A DNA stretch of 64,000 nt from NCBI GenBank assembly GCA_030407005.1, contig JAUDYN010000006.1, forward strand, positions 2,728,001 through 2,792,000, read 5' to 3'. Below, piece after piece: positions 22,486 to 33,194 of this stretch. The notes beneath the pieces were generated by a model. It made no database searches. It saw only the letters and a program-made list of their open reading frames with translations, and was not told where the DNA came from. The translations under genes and the position numbers were made by a program. The number at the start of each line of letters is the position of its first letter. The stretch's first letter is position 1. The stretch is from Desarmillaria ectypa. Taxonomy: Eukaryota > Basidiomycota > Agaricomycetes > Agaricales > Physalacriaceae.

Positions 22486-24926
22486 ATGGATTCAGTAACA
22501 CAGTCGCTGGCTGCCCTGTCCTTGAAGCCCACGGCGACCGTGTCGCATGCAGCAACCGATTCTCCAGCAGCCTGGCGGTCAGCGCTAGTCACGACGTCCA
22601 TATCAGAGCCCTTCGAACTCATTAAAACCCTCGTCTACAAACCCAAGACAGCGAAAACCGCCGTCCCGGTCCCTGTCGTCGTTATCGTGCCAGAATCGGT
22701 CAATCCCAGCTCGGCGGCGATAGGCAAGAAGCTGAATCTAAAGGAATTGCGGTTGGGTTCCGAGGATCTTTTGAAGGAATTTTTTGCTTTGGACAAGGAC
22801 TCGCGTATGTTTTTGCTTTCTCCGTGGTTACTGAGCTGACTGTCGTCCAGTCTCCCCGCTCGCTCTCAATGCGGGAAATTTCTCAAAAGTGGTCACCGTG
22901 GTCGATTCATCGATTGCCTTTTCATCATCTCAGTTTGCACTCCACGCACATTCATCCAGCTCTACCATTTTCCTCACAGGGAAGGACGTCCTTGCTTATC
23001 TCCAGAGCCTAGAGACCGCCGATACCAAACTACAAGAGCTTGATCTGTCCGATGCTGCCCCCGCTGCCGCTCCTGTACCGAAACCGGCAGCCAAAGGGAA
23101 GGAAGACGCGAAGATTGAGGGAGCGATCCAGATTGCCGTCGGTGTGAAGAAGGAAGTTGACTTTTCAGCATGGTATACCAACGTGTGTTATTGCTATAGC
23201 GTCCCCATTCTCATCCTAATACGACGCCCTACAGGTGCTTCTCAAAGCTGATATGCTTGACTACTACAGTGTCAGCGGTTGCTACATTCTCAAACCATGG
23301 TCGTACAGCATCTGGGAAGAGATACAGCGTACGTTCCTATGCTTCATGGAGATGGCACGCTCATAAGTGAAATCCGCAGACTGGTTCGATTCCAAGATCA
23401 AAGAACTAGGCGTACAGAACGCGTACTTCCCCATGTTCGTATCTGCCAAGGTCCTGGAGCGGGAAAAAGACCATATTGAAGGCTTCTCCCCAGAAGTCGC
23501 CTGGGTCACAAGAGCAGGCAGCTCAGATATTGAGGAACCAATTGCTATTCGTCCAACTTCTGAGACTGCCATGTACCCTTGTACGAAATCCTCAGCCGAC
23601 CGTCTTTCCTTTGCTCACGAGATCTTTAGACTACGCGAAATGGATAAAGAGTCACCGCGACCTCCCACTCAAGTTGAACCAATGGAACAACGTTGTCCGT
23701 TGGGAATTCAAGAACCCTCAACCCTTCCTACGGACACGGGAGTTCCTCTGGCAAGAAGGCCACACCGCGCATCTTACTAAAGCCGAAGCCGACATCGAAG
23801 TCCGTCAGATTCTCGAGCTGTACCGCAGAGTATACGAAGAGCTCCTCGCCGTCCCCGTCATTCCCGGTATCAAGTCCGAGAAGGAGAAGTTCGCCGGCGG
23901 TCTCTACACCACCACCATTGAAGGGTTCATCTCCACCTCTGGACGTGGCATCCAAGCCGCCACGTCCCACTGTCTCGGACAGAACTTCTCCAGGCCGGAG
24001 ATGTTCAATATCTCTGTCGAGGACCCCGAGGATAAAGTTGGGCAGACGAAGCTCTATGTCTGGCAGAACTCATGGGGTCTTTCGACGAGGTCAATTGGTG
24101 TTATGGTCATGGTGCATGGTGATAACCAGGGTCTGGTTCTCCCTCCGCGTGTAGCTAGCATCCAAGTGGTTGTTGTGCCGTGTGGTATCACGGCCAAGAC
24201 GTCCGATGAGACTCGCGCGCAGATCAACGACGCCTGTGACGAGCTTGCCAAGACGCTCAAGAAGGCAGGTATCAGGGCCAAGGCTGACTTGCGTGACGGA
24301 TACACTCCTGGCTACAAATTCAACGACTGGGAACAAAAGGCATGTTTGGCTCTATTTTCCCTTCATTACTTTTTTTACTTTTCTCCATGCAGGGCGTTCC
24401 CCTCCGTCTCGAAATCGGCCCGAACGACATCGCCAAGCAACAGACCCTCACTGTCCGTCGGGATACGGGAGTCAAGAAACCCATCCCCACGGCCGACATC
24501 AGGAAGACAGTCACTGAGCTGTTGGAGACGATACAAAACGACATGTTCACCCGCGCTCGAGACACTTACTATTCCCGCCTGAAGGAGGTCACCAAGTGGG
24601 AGGATGTCGTGCCGACTTTGGATAGGAAATGCGTTGTGGTCTTACCGTGGTGCGAGGACGAGGCGTGTGAGGATGATATCAAGGAGCGCAGTGCACGCGC
24701 TTCTCTCAAGTTAGTAGTTGCCTTTTATCTTTGGTGCTTGTCTGTTACTAATATTTCTGCGAGCAGCGGTGAGGCGCAAGACGAGCGTGCACCATCGGCC
24801 GGTGCCAAGTCGCTAGCCATTCCATTCGACCAGTCGAAATGGACTCCCATCGAACCTGGCAAGACCAAATGTCCGGCTTGTGGGAAGGAAGCTAAGCGCT
24901 GGACGATGTTTGGTAGATCTTACTAG
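22486..24926 (+). CDS. Prolyl-tRNA synthetase, eukaryotic cytosolic type
   Basis: Class II synthetase charging tRNA-Pro. The N-terminal ~230 residues form a YbaK/ProX-like region typical of fungal ProRS, which in this family edits Ala-tRNA-Pro. The catalytic core follows with [53 protein letters not shown] (motif 2 region, rebuilt across an intron), [45 protein letters not shown] and [11 protein letters not shown] (motif 3). The anticodon domain and a C-terminal [18 protein letters not shown] end as eukaryotic ProRS do. About six short introns; roughly 710 codons. The start [15 protein letters not shown] at 22486 is preferred; an upstream in-frame ATG at 22375 is discussed among the findings. 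Confidence 0.94.
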
Positions 24927-25141
24927 TTGGCGCTTTTTGTCTTTCGTGTTGGGATAATAAGTAGATCTAGAATTTGCGTGTGTAGGTATGTTGACGAATG
25001 AAGAGAGCACAACTGTAAGCCGATATAAGCCGGTTCTTCGATGGGTGTGAGTGAGAGAAGATCTAGATAGACAAATGTATGCAAATACAATAAAAACGGA
25101 GACCTCTTGATTAGCTGTATATGTTCTAAGTAAATGCTGCC

Positions 25142-26457
25142 TTATAATCTACTGAACCACGAGTTCAGCCCATCATATACTAGAAAGACGATCCCACTAC
25201 TGGGCACTGCTCTCACGACGGTCATGCCGCACCCAGCATAAAACCCTCTAATCCCGTGCATAGAGTACATTCTCGTAGCTGTCCGATAGAAAGAGGTCGC
25301 CCCCTCCTTCATCTTTTTCCCAAGTTGCAAACGCAACTCCTCCTCTGTCTGTATCGCACTTTTCACTGTGTCAGCGGGGTACAGCGCCAGGACGCATGCC
25401 GCGCCCGATATTGCCCCAGACACTGCCGACTCCCACGGCAGAAGCTCGCCGGGGATACCCTCACCCAGTCTCCGCATCTTGAACTCGGATGCGAGCCATT
25501 CTTTGAGGACGAACCATGACGCAGTGCCGCCTGTTTCGCGGAGTAACGTTCCAGTATGGCCCAACCAAAGACCTCGAACACCATGGTCCTGTACGACGGT
25601 CCTGATAATGGACATGGGGCCGGGGAGACGTTGGCGATACGCCTCTGCTTCTGCAGGTGTAGATACTGTCCGCGCAAGAGTAGATAATGGTGAACGAGAT
25701 GAGGATGGAGATGAAGATGATAGTGATTGTGGTTGGTTCACAATCTGTTTGATGGGCTTCGGCGTACTGTGAATGGGTGGGATGTGTGCGCTTGTATGGT
25801 GATTCATCATCTGGACCTGCATTTTGCATTTCACGAGCTCAATGGGTGTTCTAGATATGTATTTATTAGTCGACGAAACGGTCCCTCCAAAGGACGCACA
25901 AAATAAAACTGGTAACAAAGCCGGCACCAGCAGCGGCAAGGCCTAGTTGGGGTATGGAAAGTTGCAAAGATGGTTCTTGAGGGTCCTTACGGAAGGAATA
26001 TGCACGGATAACATTTTGGAAAGAGGAATAGGCGAAGAATAAGGCGGCGGTCTCTGCCATTGAGCCGATGAGAGGTGCGGGCAGGCCCTGCAACAGAATT
26101 CAGCACAGAAAAGGTTACAGTCGGTCATCACTCACCCTATACAGGCCTTTAAATCCTTCGTCCCTCCATGTCTGCATCAAACAATCCAGAGGTCCATCAA
26201 AACGCCGTCCAATACTTTCCGATGCAGGTGTCAGCATTTGGGACTGCAGTCGCACTTTTGCAAGGTCAAATGGATACTCGAACACCTCCGAGATCATTCC
26301 GGCGATCTGTGAAACGTCAGAAAAAAAGGTAAAAGGCATACATGAGGTGAAGCATACATACACTTCCGAATGCGATATCCTTGAAGGCTTCTCTAGCCGT
26401 CACGATGGCGGATTCATCACCCAGTTCTGATACTGAATGATATCCATCTGAATTCAT
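25142..26457 (-). CDS. ORT1: Mitochondrial carrier, ornithine/basic amino acid type
   Basis: Inner-membrane solute carrier with three mitochondrial-carrier repeats. The signature PX[DE]XX[KR] occurs three times: YPFDLAKVRLQ, TPIELVKCKMQ (across an intron) and YPADTVKSAIQ. The second repeat, TPIELVKCKMQVQM, is characteristic of ornithine carriers (Ort1/Arg11), which export ornithine from mitochondria for cytosolic arginine synthesis. The start at 26457 gives MNSDGYHSVSELGDESAIV, then FKDIAFGS, then an intron. A long S/T/P-rich insertion (PKPIKQIVNQPQSLSSSS) in the second matrix loop lengthens the protein beyond the usual ~300 residues. Four exons are inferred. Substrate identity is by family resemblance only. 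Confidence 0.85.
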
Positions 26458-26920
26458 ATTCTTGTAGGGCCGGTATCAATGAATTCGCATCGTCGTGGTA
26501 CGGAAGAAAGGGACAATATTTTGACGCGTTTTCGCGGCAGCAGGTGTGACTGTGACACATCCGTGACCCAGCTCAAAAAGGACAAAAAGGGAAAATGACG
26601 TTTGCCGAGTCAACAATTGGCAGGATAAAATATACGCATTTTATTAGTGCCTTCTACATGTTATTCGTACATATATCTCCACGAGACATGGTCGACTGCA
26701 TACTAATTCAACTTTCCAATTGTCGCGAATTGCTCAGACAGTATGATATTCACTTGTAGCCTGCCGCCTGGAACCTCGACGGATCCGGATCACCATTCAA
26801 AAGTTTCCTTTCTGATTGTTAGCGGGGTGCTTTTGAATGTAGGGAGAACTTACACGCATGTGACGGTGCCACCGATATTCGACAGCCAGAAATAAAGTAC
26901 TCTTGGAGTACCATAGCGTA
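26458..26920. other. Intergenic, PIG-P 3' end to carrier promoter
   Basis: About 460 bp between two minus-strand genes. It holds the carrier gene's upstream region and the PIG-P 3' region. No other feature seen. Confidence 0.5.
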
Positions 26921-27575
26921 TCAGTCGGCAGAGAAATCATCATGGTACAAGACACGGTTTACGAGTCCAATTGGAATATCATACAGCTCCGGAACCGCGT
27001 CAGGACGAGCAAATGAAGTGTATCCTTGCTTCCCTTCGCATACGGGAAGGTAATGAGACCGCGAATCTAACACCATAATAAATCACAGCCTGAACACACA
27101 TTGCAGCAACCACCTCACCAGTAAAAGTACACGTGTCCGAAAGAGATGGTGCACCGTAGATGGCTAGCGCGAAGTACACAAAGTACGCCAGTAGAAACAC
27201 AACAACGGAATACGCAGGGAGAAGGACCGCCCATTCTCTAAAGAAAATCGTCAGCTTTCCTGCTCTGTCCGCCCTTTCAATACTTCACCTGCTGGGATAC
27301 CATGTAACACCAAGCCATTCAATGTATTCATCTGGGAGAATCGCCCAGAGGAGGTATACAACGAAGAGAAGAGACGTCGACGTCCATGCGACGAACCCGT
27401 AAAATTCCGGTGCCCGGCTGCGAAGTTCAGGAGGTGGAAGAGGAGGAAACGGTGCCAGAGGTGAAGTCGGTGTCGTTAATATTGAATCCCTTCTAGCCAT
27501 TCCGCTGGGGATGTCCGACTCGACGTACTCTGTCGAGATTAGTGACGCCTGAAACTGGTCAAGCCGGTCCGGCAT
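26921..27575 (-). CDS. GPI19: PIG-P, GPI-GlcNAc transferase subunit
   Basis: Small ER membrane subunit of the complex that transfers GlcNAc to phosphatidylinositol, the first step of GPI-anchor synthesis. The start at 27575 gives MPDRLDQFQASLIST and a proline-rich cytosolic segment (PLAPFPPLPPPEL). EFYGFVAWTSTSLLFVVYLL begins the first membrane segment, then WAILPDEYIEWLGVTWYPSR, then an intron and the second membrane segment EWAVLLPAYSVVVFLLAYF. After a second intron the C-terminus carries PELYDIPIGLVNRVLY, the family hallmark. About 180 codons, longer than yeast Gpi19 because of the N-terminal extension. Confidence 0.92.
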
Positions 27576-27887
27576 CCTCCGTCAAGATAACCCGGCCCGT
27601 GGGCTTAGCACACAGGGGTGAACTTGGTCCATTCGAAGCCAGTATCCGTCCACAACCACCTCACTGTGTGATAGACAAGTAGTAAACATGCTTCTCTGAG
27701 ACGCAGTAGCGTGTTATCTTTGACAGTGAGAAATTCGGTTTCCGAGTTTGCAATGGGCACAAGGTATTGTATGATGAGATCAAGTGTATCACTCAAAGAC
27801 GCTCACACACTCTGGATATCTGCAAAGCTCTGCCGTGGTATATCTACATACCCTACTTCTTTTCTGTCATTACGGCGTTGAGTGAGA

Positions 27888-28470
27888 AGGCCCCGAGTCG
27901 TAGACGAGCGCCATCTAAGAACTCCGAGCTGAAAGCCGATGCAGCATGTTCAATACTTCGAAATAAGAACTTTTACGTTGGAAGGACCAGTCTTCGAGAC
28001 TGGAAAAAATGTTAAATTGCCATGACGAGGCACCCGGTTAAGGATGGTGCACCGGCGTATGAAAAGACAAGCCTCAGGATACACTCTCCATTCAACATAT
28101 CTGCCCCAGAAACCACTACCTCTGTCGCTACTCGCTCCTACAAGGGCACCGTCACTCCCAAGGAAGCTTTGAAGCTCCGTCTTGACCTCAACCTCGAGGT
28201 GGAGATCGTCATCTAGGCCAAGGCCAACGGTGACATCACCCTCTCCTGTAAGTGGGCTTCGCTCAGTGCTGCCGCATTCTTCAGGTGCTGACTTTAGTGC
28301 CTTGAGTGGATGTTTTCCACGGGGATAGAGATACGTATGTGGTCAGAATGAAGTCGTCAAACATAATGTCTCCCCACTCCCCCCTTCTAATAGTATTGAG
28401 CAGTGTTTGTACACTTACGAGATATCAATATTAGCGTGTTTTTGGGGGCCCACATATCGAAGTTTAGATT
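27888..28470 (+). repeat. Repeat unit 1 of the 53-codon gene family (decayed)
   Basis: First of three related units (others at 31830-32535 and 36060-36700). It retains an upstream block (GAAATAAGAAC...TTACGT...CTTCGAGACT...GACGAGGCACCCGG), a damaged TATA box, the decayed coding part and a 3' segment with ATATCAATATTAGCGTGTTTTTGGGGG. All parts align in order with units 2 and 3, so the copying event included promoter and 3' region. Confidence 0.8.
28097..28247 (+). pseudogene. Dead copy of the 53-aa amphipathic peptide gene
   Basis: Reads SAPETTTSVATRSYKGTV-TPKEALKLRLDLNLEVEIVI and is nearly identical to the two intact copies at 32080 and 36241. Three breaks are visible. The start codon is ATA (28097-28099) instead of ATG. 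A CAG has become TAG (28214-28216). Four bases are missing just before the exon end. The upstream TATAAAAG of the intact copies is TATGAAAAG here (28058-28066). An upstream in-frame ATG at 28022 would still give a 64-codon frame ending at the TAG, but it lies in what is promoter sequence in the other copies. Confidence 0.85.
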
Positions 28471-28948
28471 TTCTTCACCTTTCGTTAACAGTGGCTTCTG
28501 CATTCGACATCATCCGATATGCTAGGTGACATGCCGAGTCCTGCACGCTATGTCAAAGGTTGTGCTTCGAGAGCCAAAAGCTATGTCAAGAGCCTTTGTT
28601 CTAGAGTCCGAGTCTTGACGAGCGTCGATAAGGCCAAGCAGAGAAGAGCAGACAGTTTAAAGAGTATGCTAGATTAGTGAGTCTATGATGCACACCAAAA
28701 AATCATATCAACAGCAGATAGCCGCCCTCCGCACAGCACCACAGTTGTGAATGAGTATCACCACCACTGAGAGCATCTACGTGCGACGGGGCCATAAACT
28801 GTTCAGTGGTCGCGGCACTTGCTCTCTAAACGGCCTGTTAAAACTCTCAAGGTGACTTGGGTAACTGTGCAGCGTCGGTTTTCTGGGGAAAGAGTCCATA
28901 CTGTATGTATTAATTAGATTGTAAGAATGGCACAATCAAATTTTATGC

Positions 28949-30343
28949 TCATGGATGATACTCAGCCTTCAACTCCGCTAATCCAAGCCGCGGTTGCAGT
29001 TCGTCCGACCGTATATCCCAACCACCCAGATCCCACACCGTATAAAAGTTGCGAATAAGCCCCATACCGATAATCCATCTACCACTAGAAGACCTGGGAA
29101 AGCCCGACAATCAAAATCAGAGAACCGCACGAAATGAAGGAATCCTTACGGCTCGAACATAGGCCAACAGTACTGCTCCTCTGTATATCCCGGCATAATT
29201 AGGTCTGCAGGGCGGACGGTGATCGTACCCTCCGGAAGGATCATGGTCATGGTGAAGTCCAGTTTGCGAAGATCTTCGCATAATGGGCGGCCACCCTCCT
29301 GGATGAAGGTGTAGTTCATACCGATGCTTGCGTAGATGTCTTCAATGTACGTCTCTGGCACCGTTATCTTGGACGAGCCAGTATCCCAAACCGCAAAGTT
29401 CTCCACGGATACTGTGTTACTGTGCGTGCTCCCGTTCGTATTCAAAACGAAGTCGACGCGGTTGATATAGGTGGTCCAATAGATAATTGCGTTATTGGAG
29501 TAGGTGTATCGCTGGACGTTGAAATAGGTCACGTCCGTGCTGTTGTACTCAGTGGAGTGGCCGCCAAATTGGACGACGCCGTTACTCGGTGACAGGTCCT
29601 GTCCAGCATAAATGGCGAATTCGTGCGCCTCGAGGATCTCAGGGTGGAAGAGACTCTCGAGGAGGGATGCATGGACGGGTTCCCTACGCCGCCATGAGTA
29701 AATTTCGTCTCGGGTAAATGTCAAACGTACTCTGCGCCAGGGAAAGCCAAGCCAAGCATTCCATCTGCGTCGAGCCATACCCAATTGGAGTAGCCGGCAA
29801 GGAGGGCTCGTGTAGAGACTCCGGTCGAAGTGTTCGCAATGGACAATGCATCAGTGAAGATCGTACTGCCTTCCTAGTAAGCACGATGCCGATCATCTAA
29901 AGAGAAACGCACCCCGCGACGGCACCCCCGAGATAGTCAACGCGGAGCGTCTCTCCCGTGGCATTATAGGTTGAGGAACCAGCTGGCAGATAGGCAGTAC
30001 GGTTAGCATCTGAAATTGAGCATGAGTCTGTACACGACTGGCTAAGGACCCATGTAGGATGTGAGCCTGTATCAAGCCAGAGATTGAACTCTTGGGGAGG
30101 TGTACCCAGCCTAGAATACAATGAAATCAAGTCGACTCCATACCAGTAAAAGCTTACGAAATGGCGACCGTTTGATAGCCATTCTCAGTAATACGGATGG
30201 GCGTATTGAAAGTAGTAGGTCCGCGTGCACTGTTCTGATTATAAGAAAGATCTGCCCAATGACGACCGGGTTGTTTCGTACCTTTCTTGACAGAAAGCAC
30301 GGTTTAAACCTAGTAGCAGCCACAGCGTCAAGATGAGAGTCAT
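28949..30343 (-). CDS. Secreted pepsin-like aspartic protease (A1 family)
   Basis: The start at 30343 opens MTLILTLWLLLGLNRAFCQ, a clear signal peptide. Later exons give ITENGYQTVAIS and LGTPPQEFNLWLDTGSH, the first catalytic motif DTGS; then the flap region, WLDADGMLGLAFPG, ASLLESLFHPEIL, and VENFAVWDTGSSKITVP, the second catalytic motif DTGS. The C-terminal exon after a 29146-region donor adds SSSGRWIIGMGLIRNFYTVWD, the usual A1 ending, and the stop is at 28949. Both active-site aspartates are present. Several potential N-glycosylation sequons occur. The junction between the signal-peptide exon and the next exon is ambiguous. It lies between two copies of the 53-codon gene. Extracellular or vacuolar proteolysis is inferred. 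Confidence 0.88.
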
Positions 30344-31829
30344 TGTGGAAGAAAGGCTTCTGGCTATTTTATGCCGTTTTCCGCATGGTCTCTCTTCACG
30401 ACCTCGTGGTTGTTTGCTGGTCCTCGAAAAGTCCGAGTTTCTTCCAATACAGCGTTTCGTTTGAAGGCGATTCATGGCCGTCGATATTCATGGAGAGAAA
30501 GTGGGGTGTAGCGGGCCACAGGCATGCCACGATGAAAATATGTTCTCCACCGCAGTAATATGGACGGTACTCATTATCCAGCCATGGTAGCGCGTATCTG
30601 GATACACTTTGAGTACGACAAACATAATATAGCAAACAGATTACTTCCGGCAATATGCTTCGCGCCCTATGCCGTGTGGACAAGAGAATCTCTGCGAGAA
30701 CTGTGAATTTCGAGATTGCTGGTATGCCGCTGAGAGAGAGAAGGCCGTGGACAGTGACATGTCGACTACGGTTGCATGCAAAGATTGTTAAGTGCAGCAT
30801 CGCTATAACAAGGATTGTATCTTAGTAGAGTCGAACTCCATGCTAACTAGCGTCGGACCCCTCCGCGAGTGTAGGTTTTCGGTGCCAAAAGGACATCGGC
30901 GATCCGCAAATCGGAGAAAAGGTCACCATACTACACATAAGCCAGACAAACATAGTTCTTCAGACTTGGATGATATAGCGGAAGGTCGCATTAGTCTGAT
31001 GTGTATCTAGATACATTTTGAGCCACGAGCCATATACATCGCCAACAAGTCCTTACCTTGAATTTCGTAGCAAGATGATGCTTCTAAGAAACATGAACGT
31101 ATCTGAGTCAAAACCGGGCAATCCGACCGTCCTGCTTCGACGAGACGGACTTCAATGACAGAGCTGAAGCCGTCTTGCACAGGGTAGAGAAGGCTAGATG
31201 TCCGCGAGAGTTGGAAATCACGTCACAAGTAGTCCAAATCCCACAAAGGGACGAAACAACTGCTGGAGACCATTATTATTGTCCTGAAGCAGAGAACGAC
31301 CTTCATCGAGCCGGCGCATCCACGAGCATGATGATTAATACACTGTCCGCCGTGTTTGAGATACTTGATTCGGAGGAAAAAAGGAAAAAAGGAAAAAAGA
31401 AAAAAAGAAAAAAAGAAAAAAGAACAGCAGGAATGGTGTCAAACCTCGGGCTCCCGTAGTTTATCGCAACAGGGCTGCTCGTGAAACTTCCATCTAATCG
31501 AAGGCTCTCGTGATTTCTGATTCTAGGAGCAAGGTCTGCTGAAAATTTGGCGTTACAGATAACGGGATGGGGTGCGTCGAGACTCGAGATCGGCATCCTC
31601 CGGGATTCCCTCTGGTGCACAAAGAAGTGCGTTGCGCGGAGCTGATGACGGAAACGCAGATGACAGTGGTAAGTACGTGATGATGACTGAAAACACGTCG
31701 AGCGTTCCGGGCAGGATGTAAACTTTTGCTTGGATTTTTAGGCCTAGAAACAACTATACGGATGGGTATATTCTTACCGGCATGCATAGAACTAACTCCA
31801 TGGCTTGCATTGTACTTCATTCGTCTATG
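30344..31829. other. Gene-free stretch with a local direct repeat and purine tract
   Basis: About 1.5 kb without a supported gene. It contains a short degenerate direct repeat (GTATCTGGATACACTTTGAG at about 30595 versus GTATCTAGATACATTTTGAG at about 31002) and an A/G-only tract at 31372-31424. A segment near 30826-30860 resembles one near 35133-35165, suggesting that the duplicated block extends beyond the small gene itself. Confidence 0.5.
31372..31424 (+). repeat. Purine-only simple repeat (GA6-type)
   Basis: 53 bases of only A and G, in runs of about six or seven A separated by single or paired G. Simple-sequence tract; no coding role supported. Confidence 0.9.
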
Positions 31830-31887
31830 TGAAGACCCCGAGTCACAGACATGTCAACGAGGCATTCGAATCTGCACCGTGTTTCTT

Positions 31888-31962
31888 ATGAAATAAGAAC
31901 CATTACGTAGGGCTTACACCTTCGAGACGAAAAAAGTCAAGTTGCTTGGACGAGGCACCCGA
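31888..31962 (+). promoter_or_regulatory. Conserved upstream block of the 53-aa gene, copy 2
   Basis: Shares GAACC-TTACGT and CTTCGAGAC with the same position upstream of copies 1 (about 27959) and 3 (about 36066). Conservation outside the coding region suggests either a control element or simply recent copying; the sequence alone cannot separate these. Confidence 0.5.
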
Positions 31963-32036
31963 CATATTGGACCGCATTATGGCGCGAGGGTACCCTCATT
32001 CATATCCTGCAAATACCCTGGGTCAGATGATTCTCG

Positions 32037-32044
32037 TATAAAAG
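32037..32044 (+). promoter_or_regulatory. TATA box, copy 2 of the 53-aa gene
   Basis: TATAAAAG, 43 bp before the ATG at 32080. Copy 3 has the identical box 42 bp before its ATG, so a very short 5' leader is implied. Confidence 0.75.
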
Positions 32045-32079
32045 CCTGGGGAGTCGAGCAACCCACTCATCAGCACAAG

Positions 32080-32299
32080 ATGTCTGCCCCAGAAACCACT
32101 ACCTCTGTCGCTACTCGCTCCAACCAGGGCACCGTTGCACCCAAGGAAGCTTTGAAGCTCCGTCTTGACCTCAACCTCGAGGTGGAGATTGCCATCCAGG
32201 CCAAGGTCAACGGTGACATTACCCTCTCCCTCCTGTGAGTTGATGATTATCGCTGTCTGGCGCGCCCCCAAACTGACTGTTCGTATCTACAGCGAGTAA
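32080..32299 (+). CDS. 53-aa amphipathic beta peptide, copy 2
   Basis: Two exons (32080-32234 and 32293-32299) around a 58-nt GT-AG intron; exon 2 encodes only the end of a leucine codon, one Glu and the stop. The N-terminal ~20 residues are S/T/A-rich (MSAPETTTSVATRSNQGTV). Then ALKLRLDLNLEVEIAIQAKV alternates hydrophobic and polar residues almost without fault, followed by a likely NGD turn and ITLSLLE. No signal peptide or membrane helix. The identical reading and splicing in copy 3, with differences confined to silent changes, support a real protein under selection. I do not recognise a described family. A soluble or self-associating beta peptide is an inference from the pattern. Confidence 0.8.
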
Positions 32300-33194
32300 A
32301 CGTTTCGTAGGACTGGAGAGTGGGTATTTAAACCGTTGTCGGCTCTCACACGGTGAGATTCTCCTGGCTGAGTACTAGTCGTTGTCGATGCTGACGCCCA
32401 CCTGTCCAGCCATGTCGATTACCTTCTTCCTATCCTTTGTTTCTCCCTTAAGTATGCTGTATTAGTGTTTTACCCGCGTTCATACACCTACATACCAATA
32501 TCAGTGTTGTTTTGGGGGGCTCCACACATTCAACTACTGCGTGCATCTTGGTAGATAACCCTGTGGGAAAATCCACAATCGTGATGTCTCTAAAGAATGC
32601 GACGCTTTACCTCTCATGGGCAGCTTGCGCCAAAGAGAATTGCGCGTTGACGTTGTAGTTCCTGTGTCTACTGTAAGCAGGGGTTCTTTAGGGAACTGTT
32701 AATTGTCCTTGGGCATGGGGCTGCAAAGGACCCAGCTGTCGCGCCACAATTGCTGACGCAGATAAGAAAATATTGTCCGTCTAGGAAATCGAACTGCTAC
32801 CACAGAACTGTCTGTGAGTGCCGGTCTGAATTCCAAGTTGATCTTACTAGGCAGAAGACATCAGCGAAACTGTAAGATCACAGATAGCCTTGAATGCGGC
32901 TTTGAAGACAAGAATGGCTGCCATTAGAGGATGTTCAGCGTCCAACATTGCATCGTTTTTGTTAGGAGAATGGAATTTCAATGGGCACCCCGGCGAAGCC
33001 GGACCGGTGAGAGCGGGAGAGGGCAGCCACGTATGTTCCTTACCTCAAGTTCAATTGTTCTAGGTACGAGTTACGCGAGTATATACAACGCGGCTTTCCA
33101 AGCTAATTTATTTTGAGCTGCAGCGAAATTATACAGGCGCATCTCCTACAACGATTTCCCGAACCATCTTCCAGGATTCACAACTCTGAATTCA

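Larger units (their letters stand above)
31830..32535 (+). repeat. Repeat unit 2 of the 53-codon gene family (intact)
   Basis: Contains the upstream block GAAATAAGAACCATTACGT...CTTCGAGACG...GACGAGGCACCCG, TATAAAAG at 32037, the intact gene, and a 3' segment with CATACCAATATCAGTGTTGTTTTGGGGGG that matches units 1 and 3. Confidence 0.8.

Noticed and set aside
23693..24154. 153-codon frame over ProRS
   Set aside because: Shadow of the prolyl-tRNA synthetase catalytic exon.
27605..27796. 63-codon minus-strand frame upstream of PIG-P
   Set aside because: The PIG-P start at 27575 is supported by the family and this frame shows no domain.
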